A stretch of 64,000 nucleotides of DNA from Ustilago trichophora. Lineage: Eukaryota; Basidiomycota; Ustilaginomycetes; Ustilaginales; Ustilaginaceae. A program made the translations under genes and the position numbers. Positions within the stretch are counted from its first letter, which is position 1. The number at the start of each line of letters is the position of its first letter. The DNA is taken from NCBI GenBank assembly GCA_900323505.1, contig OOIN01000018.1, forward strand, positions 186,001-250,000, written 5' to 3'. The notes under the pieces were generated by a model, which ran no database searches, was not told the DNA's origin, and was given only the letters and a program-made list of their open reading frames with translations. This document shows, one piece after another, positions 10,561 to 21,091 of the stretch.

Positions 10561-10673
10561 CATCGTCATCACTGCAAGATACTCTTATACCAGTGACAGT
10601 ACCGGATTCCCGCGCGCGGCTAACTCCGTACACCAGCAGAACCACCTAGCTTCGGTGGCCAAACATCTACAAG

Positions 10674-12245
10674 ATGACTAGCACCACCTCGCCAACCGCC
10701 GTCATCGACGCCATGCGCGACATCGAGCGAGTCTCTTCCGACAACGAAAAGGACCACGATTCCAAGCAGGGAAGCGCCACCGTCCCTCCCCTTTACGCCT
10801 CTGGAACGCCTAAATCCGAACCCAGCCTGATCGCCTACGATGCGCAACGCGAAAAGAAGCTTGTTCGCAAGGTCGACAGGTACATTGTGCCGACTGTAGC
10901 TCTGCTTTACCTCCTATGCTTCATCGACAGGGCAAACGTGGGTAACGCACGCATTGCAGGATTCGAAAAGGACCTTGGTATGAACCCCAAGTCGTACCAG
11001 TTCAACATCTTGCTTACCGCCTTCTACGCAGCCTATGCCGCCTTCGAGATTCCTTCCACCACCTTGACCAAGATCCTGGGCCCCGGAAAATGGATCCCCG
11101 CCATGGCTTTCTTGTTCGGTGTGTTGAGCTTGGCCAACGCCTTTGTCACCAACTTTGCCGGTGCCGTGGCGGTTCGATTCCTGCTTGGAGTAGCCGAAGC
11201 AGGAATGCTTCCCAGTATCGCATACTACCTCAGTAGATGGTACAAGAAGGATGAATTGGTCTTCCGATTGGGTCTCTACCTGGTGACTGCACCTTCGGCA
11301 GGTGCATTCGGTGGTCTTTTGGCTTCCGGAATCTTGAAGATCCCTCATATGGGATCTGTAAAGTCGTGGGAACAGATCTTCCTCATCGAAGGTCTCATCA
11401 CCATCGTGGTTGCCATTATTGGTTACTTTACGCTCACCGACTCGATCCACACCGCACGATGGCTTACCGAGGAGGAGAAGCTCTTCCTCCAGGCACGTCT
11501 CAAGTCGGAACTCGTGGGTCAGAAGGAACTCGTCGACAAGACTCACAAGAAACTTTTGTGGAAAGGTATCACTTCGACCACTTCTCTCGCTTGTGCAGCA
11601 ATGTTCTTGCTCGACAACATTGCCGTGCAAGGAACTGCCGTATTCCTCCCCACTGTCGTTCGCGGAATCTTCCCCGCTCCCAAACACACAGTTATCGACC
11701 AGCAGCTGTTAACTGTTCCTCCCAACATTGCCGGAGCTATCGCCACCTTGGTCTTCGCCTATGCTTCGGCCAAGTTCAAGATTCGCTCGGTATTCACGAT
11801 TTCGGGATCGATCCTGATGATCATCGGATACTCGATGTTCGTCGGATCCAAGAGCCTGGCAGTCCGCTATGCTGCTAGCTTCTTCGCTACCAGTGGAGCT
11901 TTCACCCAGGGAGCATTGCTACCCGCCTATGCCGCGGTGAATGCCAACAACGACAGCGAACGCACCGGCGCCATCGCCGTCACTGTCTTCTTTGGAAACA
12001 TCGGCGGTCTCATCTCCTGCTGGACTTACCTTCCCAAAGCAGCTCCTAACTTTATCCCCGGAAACGCGCTCAACTTGGCAGGTGGTATCGTCATGGTCCT
12101 CATCGGTCTCTGCCTCGTCACTTGGCAGAGGTGGGAGAACAAGCAGCGCGAAATGGGAAGGAGAGATCACCGATTGCAAGGCCTCACCGAAGATGAGATC
12201 TATCTGCTTGGCTCAGATCACCCCCACTTCCGTCTGCGTTATTGA
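10674..12245 (+). CDS. MFS permease, anion:cation symporter (allantoate/nicotinate-type) family
   Basis: A 523-aa integral membrane transporter without introns. The start ATG at 10674 has a good context (AAGATGAC). A hydrophilic cytosolic N-terminus of about 60 residues is followed by the first membrane helix (YIVPTVALLYLLCFIDRANV), whose FIDRANVGNAR motif is characteristic of the ACS (Dal5/Tna1-like) branch of the major facilitator superfamily. Other family landmarks are RFLLGVAEAGMLPS in helix 4, YYLSRWYKKDE in the following loop, and a long central cytosolic loop (WLTEEEKLFLQARLKSE) between helices 6 and 7. Family members import small organic anions such as allantoate, nicotinate, pantothenate or biotin precursors with protons; the substrate here cannot be read from sequence. 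It converges on the phosphate transporter gene. Confidence 0.93.
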   Translation: MTSTTSPTAVIDAMRDIERVSSDNEKDHDSKQGSATVPPLYASGTPKSEPSLIAYDAQREKKLVRKVDRYIVPTVALLYLLCFIDRANVGNARIAGFEKDLGMNPKSYQFNILLTAFYAAYAAFEIPSTTLTKILGPGKWIPAMAFLFGVLSLANAFVTNFAGAVAVRFLLGVAEAGMLPSIAYYLSRWYKKDELVFRLGLYLVTAPSAGAFGGLLASGILKIPHMGSVKSWEQIFLIEGLITIVVAIIGYFTLTDSIHTARWLTEEEKLFLQARLKSELVGQKELVDKTHKKLLWKGITSTTSLACAAMFLLDNIAVQGTAVFLPTVVRGIFPAPKHTVIDQQLLTVPPNIAGAIATLVFAYASAKFKIRSVFTISGSILMIIGYSMFVGSKSLAVRYAASFFATSGAFTQGALLPAYAAVNANNDSERTGAIAVTVFFGNIGGLISCWTYLPKAAPNFIPGNALNLAGGIVMVLIGLCLVTWQRWENKQREMGRRDHRLQGLTEDEIYLLGSDHPHFRLRY

Positions 12246-12366
12246 GGGCGTTTCAGGCACATCTTTCCCCCCCTCCAATGCAATCCGCTCTGGTTTGTGT
12301 AGATAGGTGGTTTCTTTTGAAATGGTTACCTTTAGACTTGATCAGCATACGCAAGCGCGAGAGAGA

Positions 12367-12425
<59 letters not shown>

Positions 12426-12738
12426 TACGACGGGAAGAATTGGCGATGAGTGTTACCTCAGCTCGTACAAGTTGCACCTTGAGGTCAAACAAACTTGCAA
12501 GTTCTATGGCCGACCGGTGAGACACTCGAGACCAATCTGGCAGACAAGATGCTCACAGCAAGGGATGGCTATTTGTTTACGGTGACATATATTGACACGG
12601 AGCAAGATGAGGTATATCTACAAAGCTGCAAAAGTTTCGAGTTCAGATCGTGGGACCCTGTGCATGAGGACTTTTGTATGTGTATGTGTGTGTACATATC
12701 TGGTATCGTGCCTCTTTTTTTTGGTTGATGTATGCCCC
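12246..12738. other. Convergent intergenic region between two transporter genes
   Basis: This is the shared 3' region of the MFS permease and the phosphate transporter, occupied mainly by the long GT microsatellite. Nothing else is recognisable. Confidence 0.7.
12369..12422. repeat. (GT)27 microsatellite
   Basis: An uninterrupted 54-bp GT dinucleotide array lies about 125 bases after the MFS stop codon and about 320 bases before the end of the convergent phosphate transporter. Its length suggests high length polymorphism. Confidence 0.97.
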
Positions 12739-14634
12739 TTAGAGAACGGGCGCGGGAGTGTTCCAACCGGGAGCGTTGAGGATGATAGCCAGGAGACAAC
12801 CCGAGATCAAACCTGCGATGGGGAGGGTCAAAACCCAAGAGAAGAAGATCCAGCCGAGCATTCGCCAGTTCATGGCCTTGTAATCACCATTGCACAGGCC
12901 TACTGCCAGAGTGGCACCGGTGATGGACTGGGTGGAAGAGACGGGAAGACCAAGGTAAGACGCGAGGACGACGGTGATGGAGGCACCCAATTCCATGGAG
13001 AATCCACGAGAGGGTGAGTGCATGGTCAATCTGTTACCGAGAACCGACATGAGCTTCCATCCGTAAGTGCCGAGACCGATGACGATGGCGATACCGCCGA
13101 AAGCCAAGATCCAAATGGGGACAGGTTCCTTGGATCCAGGGAACTCGGAAGTGGACCAAACGGCGTAGACGACAGCAAGAGGTCCAATGGCGTTGGAGAC
13201 ATCGTTGGCACCGTGGGCGAACGAAGCCGTACAAGCCGTCATGACCTGCATGAACGAGTAGAGGTGTTCAACACGGTTGTCGTACTGTTCGGCCACGGCG
13301 TGCATCTGACGCAACTTGGCCTTCTCCTTTTCGCTTCCGTGAGCCTGCATGGCGTGAATGTCGGTCTTGAGACCCGCAGAGAGACTGTACCAGATCCAAG
13401 GCAGAGCATTGTATCGGACGATGGTGTACAAGTTCCAAGGCTCCAACCAGCTTCCGTCGAAAGTGCGGTAGGTGGGTGGGGTGGGACGACCGGGGATGTG
13501 GTTAGGGTCGATGGTTACGGGACGGGCGCCTTCGAGTTCGGCTTCGACTTGGGCGAGGTGCGAGGCGTGAGCGGGCTGGTCAGCGTTGGTGTTCTGGAAG
13601 AGCTTGGCATCCTTCTCGTCCGAGGAAGAGGTGGCGTGGTTGTCGCTGTTCGTGGCCGAGCCGATTTCGTCAGGGTTGTTGTTGCTGTTGCTCTCGAGCG
13701 CGGCGCCGGCAACGGCAGGCTGGGCACGTGCGGCAGCGGCGATGCGCTCAGAGTCATCAGCAGGGTCGTCAAAGTCATGCAGGCGGTAGTCGGGGACAGC
13801 CGATTCGGCGGTAACAGCATCCTCGGGAGCGGGGCGCCACCAGAGCAAGGGACCCATGAAAAAGTGGTACCACTTGAGAGTGTAATCACCCTTGACGACC
13901 TTTCCATAGACGTAAGGAAGCCAGAAGATGACGGAAAGCAAAGAGACGACGGAGGCGGTACCGAGTACGGCACCGGCAGTGGTACCAGCGGGAAGTTCGT
14001 CAAGATTAAGCGAAGGAGAGCCCTTGACGATGATGGAAACGGTCAAGATGCCGGCAACGACGAAAAAGTAAATGGGTGCGGTGAAGAGCCCGACCATGAC
14101 CGGGTTCTTGGCCTTGAGAACGACGTACTTGGTGATGAGATAGACGATGGCAGCAAATCCACCTGCTACGGCGGGGGCGATACCCCACGAAGCAAAGATC
14201 TGGGCTACACCGTTCCAGCCCCACTTGACACCCTTGGCACCGCTGACAGCGATACCGACACCGATGACTGAACCAACAGTGGTGTGGGTGGTCGATACAG
14301 GCATGGCATTGCGGGTGGCAAAAGTGAGCCAGGTTGCCGAACCGATGATGGAGCAAGTGAAGGCAAGCAGAAGAACCGAAGCATTGCCGTCGAAGACCTT
14401 AAGATCGATGATACCGTTCTTGATGGTAGAAGCTACACGTGCACCGACCAACACGGCACCGAGGAACTCGCAGATGGCGGCGGCAAACATGGCCTGTCGA
14501 AAGGTGAGCGATTTGGAAGAGACCGAAGTGGCAAACGAGTTGGCGACATCGTTGGCTCCGATACCGTACGCATTGACGAAAGCTCCGATCATGGAGAATG
14601 CGAAAAGGTAGTCATAGTCGTGGTATTTGGGCAT
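12739..14634 (-). CDS. PHO89: PHO89-type sodium/phosphate symporter (PHO4 family, PF01384-type)
   Basis: A 631-aa plasma-membrane phosphate transporter of the PiT/PHO4 family, on the minus strand from ATG 14634. Both halves of the inverted-repeat fold carry the diagnostic signature: GANDVANSFATSV at residues 26-38 and GANDVSNAIGPLAV near residue 473. Between them is a hydrophilic loop of about 160 residues rich in Asn, Asp, Ser and Ala, as in Pho89 and Neurospora pho-4. Several hydrophobic segments precede and follow it, for example MPVSTTHTTVGSVIGVGIAV, a typical PiT repeat block, matched by LPVSSTQSITGATLAVGLC in the second half. Family members take up inorganic phosphate with sodium, mostly under phosphate limitation or alkaline pH; that regulation is known for relatives and not visible here. 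The length is within the fungal range and the frame is complete. Confidence 0.95.
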   Translation of the reverse strand: MPKYHDYDYLFAFSMIGAFVNAYGIGANDVANSFATSVSSKSLTFRQAMFAAAICEFLGAVLVGARVASTIKNGIIDLKVFDGNASVLLLAFTCSIIGSATWLTFATRNAMPVSTTHTTVGSVIGVGIAVSGAKGVKWGWNGVAQIFASWGIAPAVAGGFAAIVYLITKYVVLKAKNPVMVGLFTAPIYFFVVAGILTVSIIVKGSPSLNLDELPAGTTAGAVLGTASVVSLLSVIFWLPYVYGKVVKGDYTLKWYHFFMGPLLWWRPAPEDAVTAESAVPDYRLHDFDDPADDSERIAAAARAQPAVAGAALESNSNNNPDEIGSATNSDNHATSSSDEKDAKLFQNTNADQPAHASHLAQVEAELEGARPVTIDPNHIPGRPTPPTYRTFDGSWLEPWNLYTIVRYNALPWIWYSLSAGLKTDIHAMQAHGSEKEKAKLRQMHAVAEQYDNRVEHLYSFMQVMTACTASFAHGANDVSNAIGPLAVVYAVWSTSEFPGSKEPVPIWILAFGGIAIVIGLGTYGWKLMSVLGNRLTMHSPSRGFSMELGASITVVLASYLGLPVSSTQSITGATLAVGLCNGDYKAMNWRMLGWIFFSWVLTLPIAGLISGCLLAIILNAPGWNTPAPVL

Positions 14635-17036
14635 CTTGGGCTAAGATACGTCACTCTCTCTCCGCGCGTAGACGGATGAGGATTTTTTTATCAAGAGGTT
14701 GAGGAAGCGAGGTGTGGAAGAGTCAAAGAGGGACAAGAGACCGTGTTGCGTAGGTCAGAGAGCCTCGAAGGGTAAGGAATGGGAGTGGCGGAGGTTGTTG
14801 TGGCTGAGTTTGGCAAGGAAAAGGGATGTTTGGATGGTGCCGATGTCGTTGGCATTCTTATAGTCTTTGAGAGACGCTCACACGAGAGGTACACAGTGCG
14901 TAGAAAATGGGATGTGGCGACCTCCAGCACGGCAGCAAGCGGACAGAATGGCAAACGGCTGCAGGCTGGGACGGAGCTCAAAGCTGCCATCGAATCCCAT
15001 TGCGAAGAGTTCTTCCCAAGCAGAGTTAGAAGCGGGGGCGGAGTACCAACCAGTACTGTAGCCAAGAGGCAAGGAAGTGTCATTTTGCGCAAAAGAGAGA
15101 GAGGTCAATCGATGCACAGGATGGAACGTGGACATGTCGATTCGACGCCCCATGCTTTGGAAAGGAAGACCAAGCGAGAAACTGCGCATACTACCGCAAT
15201 CGCCGCAGGACCCTGGATTGTAGGACATACACTTTTGTGCCGAAGGCCCAACGAGTGTGGCTATCAGGATCGGTCCGGTGGAAACCGAATCGAGTTGAGA
15301 CGACGATTCCGAGGGAGCGCACGTGCGAAGCAGGAACGAATCAGGGAGTGGATAAGCGAGATCGAGTTGACAGCGGGAGGAGCTAGGGACGTTGGATCAC
15401 ACAGAAGCAGACGGAGTGAAGGTAAAGCATTGCCAGTTGCTGCTCTTGGAAGGCCTACGAGGAGCAGCAGCTTCGGTTACGGTAACGATGAGCAAGACTC
15501 AAAAAGCCAAGAGCTGCAAGTGAGCTCTAAGAGAAGCAGAGTTTGAGAACGTGGACAGCCAGCATGGAAGCATGAAAGCGTCTTGAGACAGAAAAAGAGA
15601 GCTGTCAGTTTGTGAGGCAGATCAGAGCCATTTTTTTGGTGTGGCCTTGCGAAAGGAAAGGAAGCTAAATTGGAACCGTTTTGCGGGCGCAGAAGCTAGA
15701 AGTAACAGAAAGATAGGAAGGCAAAAGACAAGGTCGTGCAGGCAGTGGCAGGAGAGCAGCTTTTTCTTTTTTTGCCAAGAAAAAGCTGGAGCAATAGCCG
15801 AAAACCAAATTGTATTGTGTCGAGAGCGTGGTGTGCTTGGTCGTGTGGAAAGCCAAGACCAGAGCGGAGGATCAAATGGAGAGGAAGGCAAAACGAAAAA
15901 AGACGCCGAGTTGGGGGCTATAATGGACAGGCTGAGTAGCGGTGGGTGGTATGTGGGGAGAAGCAGCCGAGTAAGGTGGAAAGACAGTGCGCACACAGTA
16001 GAGGTAGGCAACGAAATGCAAGTACGGGAATGCCAAGCCATGTGTACAGGCACCGTCGCTTTGGCTGGTTGCTTGGTTGCATTCAGCGAGTACAGCTGTG
16101 TACCACACAGACTTGAACTGAGGAAGACTAGGCGAGGTAGCCTGAACTGGGGCCTGAAAGAACTAAAATCGAATGAGGACGAAAAAGGGACGCTAAAGTA
16201 CAGTCAATTTTGAGAAGCGTCATGAATCGCCAAGAATTGCTCGAAGCCTTGGCGCAGTTGGACGTGAGCCAAGCCACACGGCGAAAAACGCTCTTCCAAA
16301 ACCGTTTCGGGCAATTTCTTGTTTGGCAATCTTTCTCTCAGAGGAAGCTGCCTGTAACTACGCAGTGTAATTTCGAAAATGACGCTGAATTTTGGACTGC
16401 CACAAACGTGCACTCGTCGAAACTCTTGGCTTGTCAAAGCTGTCTCGAGTGAATCAGAAGCAGGACAACTCGCTCTTTGCGCACATGGCGTTGCACCTTC
16501 GCTTGGGGTATCATCCGTTACAGACACGGGCGAGTGCGGTGAATTCGGCTTTTTCTACAGCAAGTTGCTTCTCAAGCAGCCGGAGTTGGCCGTGTGCAGG
16601 TCTACAAGAGAAACAGTGCCTCGATTACGAGAAAGGAGGAGATCATCGGGAGCAAAAGAATGCTTGATCGATCCGCTTTTTTTGTTTAGAATGTAACTTT
16701 GCTAGGGTCTGACACCTTGGAAAGTGAAAGTGGAATTTGTGCAAAATACACCGATCTGACACATTGACCTTCTCGCGTGGCTCTGCACGGGGCATACTGT
16801 ATATGCATCCATTTTGTAACACTCCACTTTTCTTGAGAAGGCGCAGTCAACGCGTCAGAAGGCTGATCGACACCCCTTCACGTTTCTGTCCTTCCCACCT
16901 TCGCAACTACAACATCAACACATCAAGGCTTCTGAACACTTCTAAGCCACGCATCGCATACACAGCAAAGAATTTCTGCATATCGACCCCCGCTGACAAG
17001 GCGAACTTGCTTGGTTCGAGTCGTCACATCTCCGTC
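14635..17036. other. Divergent intergenic region between PHO89 and CAND1
   Basis: About 2.4 kb upstream of both genes. A 255-codon open frame at 14779-15546 has Arg/Ser-rich composition with no domain-like pattern and is taken as chance. The last 234 bases are in frame with CAND1 (see findings). No RNA gene was recognised. Confidence 0.55.
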
Positions 17037-20000
17037 ATGTCGTCCTCGTGGGCCCACTCGGGCATCGCACCCCTCCTGGAGCGCATGAAGTCGCAGGACT
17101 CCGACTTTCGCTTCATGGCCCTCAACGATCTCATCACAGAGCTCACAAAGGACAACTACATCCAATTGGACGATGGCACCGAGAACAACACCTTGCGTCA
17201 AGTCCTGGCTCTGATGAAGGACTCCAACACCGAAGTCAAGAATATGGCGGTTCGCTCTCTCGCCCTCCTCGTGCCTCGTCTTCGCGAGAAGAACATGCAG
17301 CAGGTCATCGACACTCTCATCGAGTACATTTCTTCCAACAACGATGAGCTCAGAGACATCGCTGCTCTGGCTCTCAAGACCGTCACCGCACAGATGCCTA
17401 CCCGCTCTTCGTACGCCAACACCGCACTCAACAAGTTGGCCCCAAAATTGCTCAATCACGTCGCAGACCCAGCTGCTTCACAGGAGCTTCTCATCGACTC
17501 GCTCGACATTCTCGCAGAGCTCATCAACAAATTCGCAGCATCTGTCACGGCAGCCGTTGCACTTCAAAATGCACTTCTCAAGGCCGTCGTGCCAGCTATG
17601 CGTCATACCCGTCCTGCCGTTCGCAAGCGCTCCCTCACCGTCCTGGGTGCTCTTGGATCGTGTGCCACCTCCGATATCTTTACACAGCTCTCAGTCCAGC
17701 TCAGCTCCGACCTGGCCCCCAAAAGCTCGGTCGACACCCGCAAGACAGCCGTGCAGCTCATCGGCATCTTTGCACGCACCTCCCCGCGCAGACTCGGTCG
17801 TCGTCTTCCCGAGTTCATGCCTTCCGTCCTCCAGACTGCCAAGCATGACGATGACGAGCTACGCGAAACATGCCTTCAATCCATCGAGCTCATCCTCCTT
17901 CGCTGTCCCGCAGAAGTTACTCCATTTGTCAACTCGTCGATCGAACTCGCTCTCACGCTCATCAAGCACGATCCCAACTATGCCGGCTTCGACGACGACG
18001 AAGAGATGCGCGATGCGGAGGATGACTTTGATGACGAAGACGACCAAGACGACGATCTTTTGGATGATGACTATTCGGATGACGACGACATGTCCTGGAA
18101 GGTGCGAAGGGCGTCAGCTAAAGTGCTCAATGCGGCGCTCACTAGCCGCCCAGAGTTGCTGGCACAGAACGTCACTACCGTGGCACCGGTCCTCGTGGCT
18201 CGCTTCTCGGAACGTGAAGAGAGTGTCCGCCTCGAAGTTCTCGACACGTTCTTGGCATTGCTCAAGCAGATGCAGCTCTACGCTGGCGGACCTCAGGCGA
18301 CCCAAGTGATTGGCTCCAGCCACACCTCCTCTGCCAGCCAAGCTGCTGCCATGGCTGCTGCAGGCGTGCTCAAGCGCAAACGCCACGAAGCCGACGCTGA
18401 CATTGTCGAAGGATCGCCCCGCAGCCAGCTCGTTGCGCTCGTACCTGCCATCGCCAAAGCTCTCAACCGCGAGATTGTCTCCAAGTCGATCCCCACGCGT
18501 CACAAGAGCTTTGTTGTCCTTCGAGAACTCGTCATCGTGCTTCATGGCGGACTCGAAGCTCACATCGGCTCCATCCTTGCACACACCGACAAGGCACTCA
18601 AGGGCGCCGAGTCGACTGCCTCGGGTGGATCCAACCTCAAGGCCGACATTCTCGGTTTCTTCCGTGTCCTTTTCCTCACTCACTCGCCCAAGAGCTTTGA
18701 AGATCAGCTGCCTCAGCTCGTGCCCATTTTGGCCGCCTCCATCGAGGACAAATTGCATCGAAGCTGCATCGAAGCCTTCCTCACCTGCTCGCAGCTCGTA
18801 TCTGTTCTTCGCCCACTTGGTGCCACCCCTGCAGGTGGCAACGCTGTCCGCCCTGGTCAGTACAAGCCGTACCTGCTGCAGATTTACTCGGCAACCGTGG
18901 CTCGACTCAACCGCCTCGACTCGGACCAGGAGATCAAGGAGCGTGGCATCGCCTGTCTCGGCGTTCTGCTAGCTCATGCTGGTGATGATCTGGCTGAGAA
19001 GCACAGTGAATGCTTCGAGTTGCTCAGTGCCCGTCTAACCAACGAGGTGACGCGGTTCATCACGGTCAAGGTCATCGCTCAGATTGCCGCCTCTCCTGTT
19101 TGCAGCGGTGCCGAGTTCGACGCCTTCCTGCAGAGCTCGATTGCCGAGGTGGCAACCTTGCTTCGCAAGTCCAACCGTCAGCTGCGTCTCGCTGCCTTCG
19201 ACTGTCTCGCCGCCGCACTCTCGCGATCTTCGACAAAGCTCAGCATCACATCATCCAACTCGATCCTGGCTGAAGTACAGCCGCTGGTCAACAGTGACAT
19301 GGACATGAACCTTTTGCCTCATATCTTGCGCAGTGTCAATCTTATCCTGCTCAACGACCCAGCCACACGCGAGTCGGTGCGCGTGTCGGTGCTCCCACAG
19401 ATCTACTCTGTGCTCAGGATGCCCATCGCCCAAGGTCCGGCGATGATGTCATTGCTCGAATTCTTCCGCCTCTACATCGGTACTCAGCCAGACACTGCGC
19501 CCGAAACCGTCGACGAGCTGCTTGCTGCTTTGGAGGCGTCCAAGGGCGCCGTCAGCGGGACGCATCTCTACGCGACGGTTTCACGCTGCGTTGGCGCCGT
19601 GTGCACCGTCTCTGAGGTCGCCTCTGCCAACGTTGCTGCTAAGGCGACTTCTACGCTGGGAATCGAAGGTGCCAAAGATACAGATGTCTACTTTGCTCTG
19701 CTGCTCTTGGGTGAACTTGGCCGATTCAACGACTTTTCTACCCATGCTGGGCTTCTGGATCGTGTGCTGCGCTTCTACGCTGCAGACTCGGAAGAGGTCA
19801 AGTTGGCTGCCGCCTTCGCGGTTGGAAATATGGCCGTCGGCGCTCTACCCGTCTTCCTGCCCGTCGTTGAGCAGCACATCCGCTCCCCTTCGGATGACAA
19901 GGCTTCCAGCCAGCGCTTCCTGTCTCTGCACGCGCTCAAAGAGCTGATCACCCACGGATCGGCCGAGCAACTCGCTGTGGTGGCGGACCAAGTCTGGCCG

Positions 20001-20918
20001 GTCCTCTTCGATGCATGCGAGACAAAGGAGGAAGGAGTTCGCTCCATCGGTGCCGAATGTTTGGCACGACTGACCCTCAGCGAGCCGATCAAGTTCCTGC
20101 CCCTGTTGCAGGAACGACTTCGCTCGCCTTCGGTATCGGTCCGTGCGACGGTATTGGCTGCCATCCGCTTCACGCTTTCCACCGAGTCGAGTGCGGCGTA
20201 CGACGAGCTGCTGTCTCCCGTTTTGGTCGACTTCCTCTCGCTGCTCAGCGATTCCGAATTGGAAGTTCGCCGTCACGCTACGTTTGCCCTCAACTCTGCG
20301 GCGCACAACAAGCCCTACTTGATCCGCGACCATCTGCCCACGCTCTTGCCGTTGCTGTACAGCGAAACGCACATCCGCGCCGAGCTGTTGCGCAAGGTCG
20401 CCATGGGTCCCTTCCAGATTGTCACCGACGACGGCCTCGATCTGCGCAAGAACGCCTACGAGACCATGTACCAGCTCCTCGACTCGCTGTGGAGTCGACT
20501 TCACCTCCCCGACTATCTGGATCGCGTCATCGCCGGTCTCAGCGATAGCGACGATGGCATCAAGACCCTCTGCTATCTCATGATCATCAAGCTCGTAGAG
20601 CTACGATCTAGCGCAGTGAGAGGGGTGTTGGGAGCCAGGTTGGAAGAGTTGGCCGAACCGGTGGGCGCAACTTTGAGGAGCAAGTTGAAGGAGACGGCTA
20701 CCAAGCAAGAGATTGAAAAGCAGGCAGAGTTGCAGAGGTTTATCTACAAGATGTTGGTGGTGGTGTGTAGGGAGTTTGAGGGGACGGTGGGGGTTGTGGG
20801 TACGGGTAAGTTTGCAGCGGTTGTGCAGGAGGCCAAGGGTGCGATTGGGCAAGGTTCGAATGGTCAGCCTGGAGCGCTGTGGAGGGAGGTAGAGGCTGGT
20901 TTGAATAGCTCCTCGTAA
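17037..20918 (+). CDS. CAND1: CAND1/TIP120, cullin-associated NEDD8-dissociated protein
   Basis: A 1293-aa HEAT-repeat solenoid from ATG 17037. This start gives an N-terminus (IAPLLERMKSQDSDFRFMA) that matches the conserved CAND1 start, so the upstream in-frame codons are not needed. A strongly acidic insert at about residues 318-353 runs into DDDDMSWKVRRASAKVL, a hallmark segment of animal and plant CAND1. HEAT-like repeats continue to the C-terminal TIP120 domain. CAND1 binds unneddylated cullin-RBX1 and exchanges substrate receptors of SCF ubiquitin ligases in cytosol and nucleus. The length is close to the usual 1230 residues. There are no introns. The last about 90 codons use more G-ending codons than the rest. 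It converges on a CSN12/PCID2-like gene with 173 bases between the stops. Confidence 0.95.
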   Translation: MSSSWAHSGIAPLLERMKSQDSDFRFMALNDLITELTKDNYIQLDDGTENNTLRQVLALMKDSNTEVKNMAVRSLALLVPRLREKNMQQVIDTLIEYISSNNDELRDIAALALKTVTAQMPTRSSYANTALNKLAPKLLNHVADPAASQELLIDSLDILAELINKFAASVTAAVALQNALLKAVVPAMRHTRPAVRKRSLTVLGALGSCATSDIFTQLSVQLSSDLAPKSSVDTRKTAVQLIGIFARTSPRRLGRRLPEFMPSVLQTAKHDDDELRETCLQSIELILLRCPAEVTPFVNSSIELALTLIKHDPNYAGFDDDEEMRDAEDDFDDEDDQDDDLLDDDYSDDDDMSWKVRRASAKVLNAALTSRPELLAQNVTTVAPVLVARFSEREESVRLEVLDTFLALLKQMQLYAGGPQATQVIGSSHTSSASQAAAMAAAGVLKRKRHEADADIVEGSPRSQLVALVPAIAKALNREIVSKSIPTRHKSFVVLRELVIVLHGGLEAHIGSILAHTDKALKGAESTASGGSNLKADILGFFRVLFLTHSPKSFEDQLPQLVPILAASIEDKLHRSCIEAFLTCSQLVSVLRPLGATPAGGNAVRPGQYKPYLLQIYSATVARLNRLDSDQEIKERGIACLGVLLAHAGDDLAEKHSECFELLSARLTNEVTRFITVKVIAQIAASPVCSGAEFDAFLQSSIAEVATLLRKSNRQLRLAAFDCLAAALSRSSTKLSITSSNSILAEVQPLVNSDMDMNLLPHILRSVNLILLNDPATRESVRVSVLPQIYSVLRMPIAQGPAMMSLLEFFRLYIGTQPDTAPETVDELLAALEASKGAVSGTHLYATVSRCVGAVCTVSEVASANVAAKATSTLGIEGAKDTDVYFALLLLGELGRFNDFSTHAGLLDRVLRFYAADSEEVKLAAAFAVGNMAVGALPVFLPVVEQHIRSPSDDKASSQRFLSLHALKELITHGSAEQLAVVADQVWPVLFDACETKEEGVRSIGAECLARLTLSEPIKFLPLLQERLRSPSVSVRATVLAAIRFTLSTESSAAYDELLSPVLVDFLSLLSDSELEVRRHATFALNSAAHNKPYLIRDHLPTLLPLLYSETHIRAELLRKVAMGPFQIVTDDGLDLRKNAYETMYQLLDSLWSRLHLPDYLDRVIAGLSDSDDGIKTLCYLMIIKLVELRSSAVRGVLGARLEELAEPVGATLRSKLKETATKQEIEKQAELQRFIYKMLVVVCREFEGTVGVVGTGKFAAVVQEAKGAIGQGSNGQPGALWREVEAGLNSSS

Positions 20919-21091
20919 CACGGCTGGTTTTTGGGGCACAGAGGTTTTCAAAACTTGGTTGTGACAGAACAGGTTGAGTTGAATCGATCCCATCCACAAC
21001 GCATGCGGTTTGTTTGTTTGTTTTTTTTTTCTTCCTTTTCAACAACAAGATGGTTGGTTGGACAAATATTGATTGCGAGGAGAGAAGACAT

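Larger units (their letters stand above)
8630..10673. other. Intergenic region upstream of the MFS permease
   Basis: No CDS is supported. It contains a TACTGTACAGTA palindrome at 9273-9284, an AG microsatellite at about 9632-9651, and a CT/CCCTT-rich tract at about 10432-10560 that directly precedes the permease and is probably its promoter and 5' leader. Confidence 0.6.

Noticed and set aside
13018..14271. 417-codon open frame on the plus strand opposite PHO89
   Set aside because: It lies entirely antisense to a clear transporter gene. Its Gly/Asp/Arg-rich composition is what GC-biased codon use of PHO89 produces in the opposite frame.
14779..15546. 255-codon open frame upstream of PHO89
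   Set aside because: Arg/Ser-rich, no domain-like pattern or membrane/signal features, and it occupies the likely promoter/leader region between two divergent genes.
17010..17030. GGTTCGAGTC resembling a tRNA T-loop
   Set aside because: No matching acceptor stem, D-arm or anticodon arm around it, and it sits in the CAND1 leader.
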